Positions 12,417-12,458 of a stretch of 12,458 bases of DNA are shown here, in pieces. The translations under genes were made by a program, and so were the position numbers. The notes beneath the pieces are model-generated. The model was given only the letters and a program-made list of their open reading frames with translations, made no database searches and was not told the DNA's origin. Each line of letters starts with the position of its first letter. The first letter of the stretch is position 1. This DNA is from Thiosulfativibrio sp964387695 (GTDB lineage Bacteria > Pseudomonadota > Gammaproteobacteria > Thiomicrospirales > Thiomicrospiraceae): the NCBI GenBank assembly GCA_964387695.1, contig CAYLXI010000040.1, forward strand, positions 1 through 12,458, read 5' to 3'.

Positions 12417-12458
12417 ATGCTGGCTAAACGAGCCGATATTTTCACTGCAATTCGTTGC
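12417..12458 (+). CDS. Start of an unidentified gene, cut by the window end
   Basis: An open frame from ATG 12417 (MLAKRADIFTAIRC) runs off the end after 14 codons, nine bases downstream of the rsmD stop. The spacing and orientation suggest the next operon member, but the ribosome binding site is weak (AAGATT) and too little is present to name a family. Confidence 0.35.
   Translation, partial: MLAKRADIFTAIRC

Overview
The window looks like part of the chromosome of an AT-rich gammaproteobacterium. FabA plus FabB, FtsY, RsmD, a type III pantothenate kinase and a Pseudomonas-like gene order (birA-coaX-tRNA-Thr; ftsY divergent from a paired M16 peptidase locus; rsmD nearby) suggest a low-GC relative of Pseudomonadaceae, possibly insect-gut lineages such as Entomomonas. 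The affiliation rests on remembered gene order and protein similarity; no search was run. Almost all genes are core housekeeping genes, and I see no phage, CRISPR or complete insertion sequence.

Layout. 1-50: an intrinsic terminator of an upstream transcript. 50-1554: birA (lacking the usual DNA-binding domain) overlapping coaX. 1561-1707: a promoter, tRNA-Thr(UGU) and a terminator forming a compact tRNA unit. 1708-2103: a gene-free stretch with two copies of a short interspersed repeat, a decayed copy of the tRNA-Thr gene, a perfect 17-bp palindrome and the fabA promoter. 2104-3841: the fabA-fabB operon for unsaturated fatty acid synthesis. 3943-6612 on the minus strand: ftsY, then a membrane protein with a C-terminal DUF2914 domain, then a lytic transglycosylase-like lipoprotein, tightly packed and probably cotranscribed. 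6815-9492: two secreted M16 peptidase subunits, one with the zinc motif and one without. 9650-9685: a bidirectional terminator. 9758-9964 (minus): a cold-shock protein gene with a consensus promoter and a leader of about 150 nt. 10478-11734: an RhlE-type DEAD-box RNA helicase. 11787-12407: rsmD. 12417 onward: the start of an unidentified gene cut by the window end.

The genes fall into functional sets. BirA supplies biotinylated acetyl-CoA carboxylase carrier protein and CoaX supplies CoA, both feeding fatty acid synthesis, where FabA/FabB make unsaturated chains. FtsY targets membrane proteins, and its downstream partners and the M16 pair act at or beyond the inner membrane. CspA, RhlE and RsmD concern RNA folding and ribosome assembly.

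The least explained material is between genes. A family of roughly 40-65 bp imperfect repeats recurs in most of the larger intergenic gaps, in both orientations. A degenerate second tRNA-Thr lies 284 bp downstream of the intact one. Both are described below with hand alignments that need computational confirmation.
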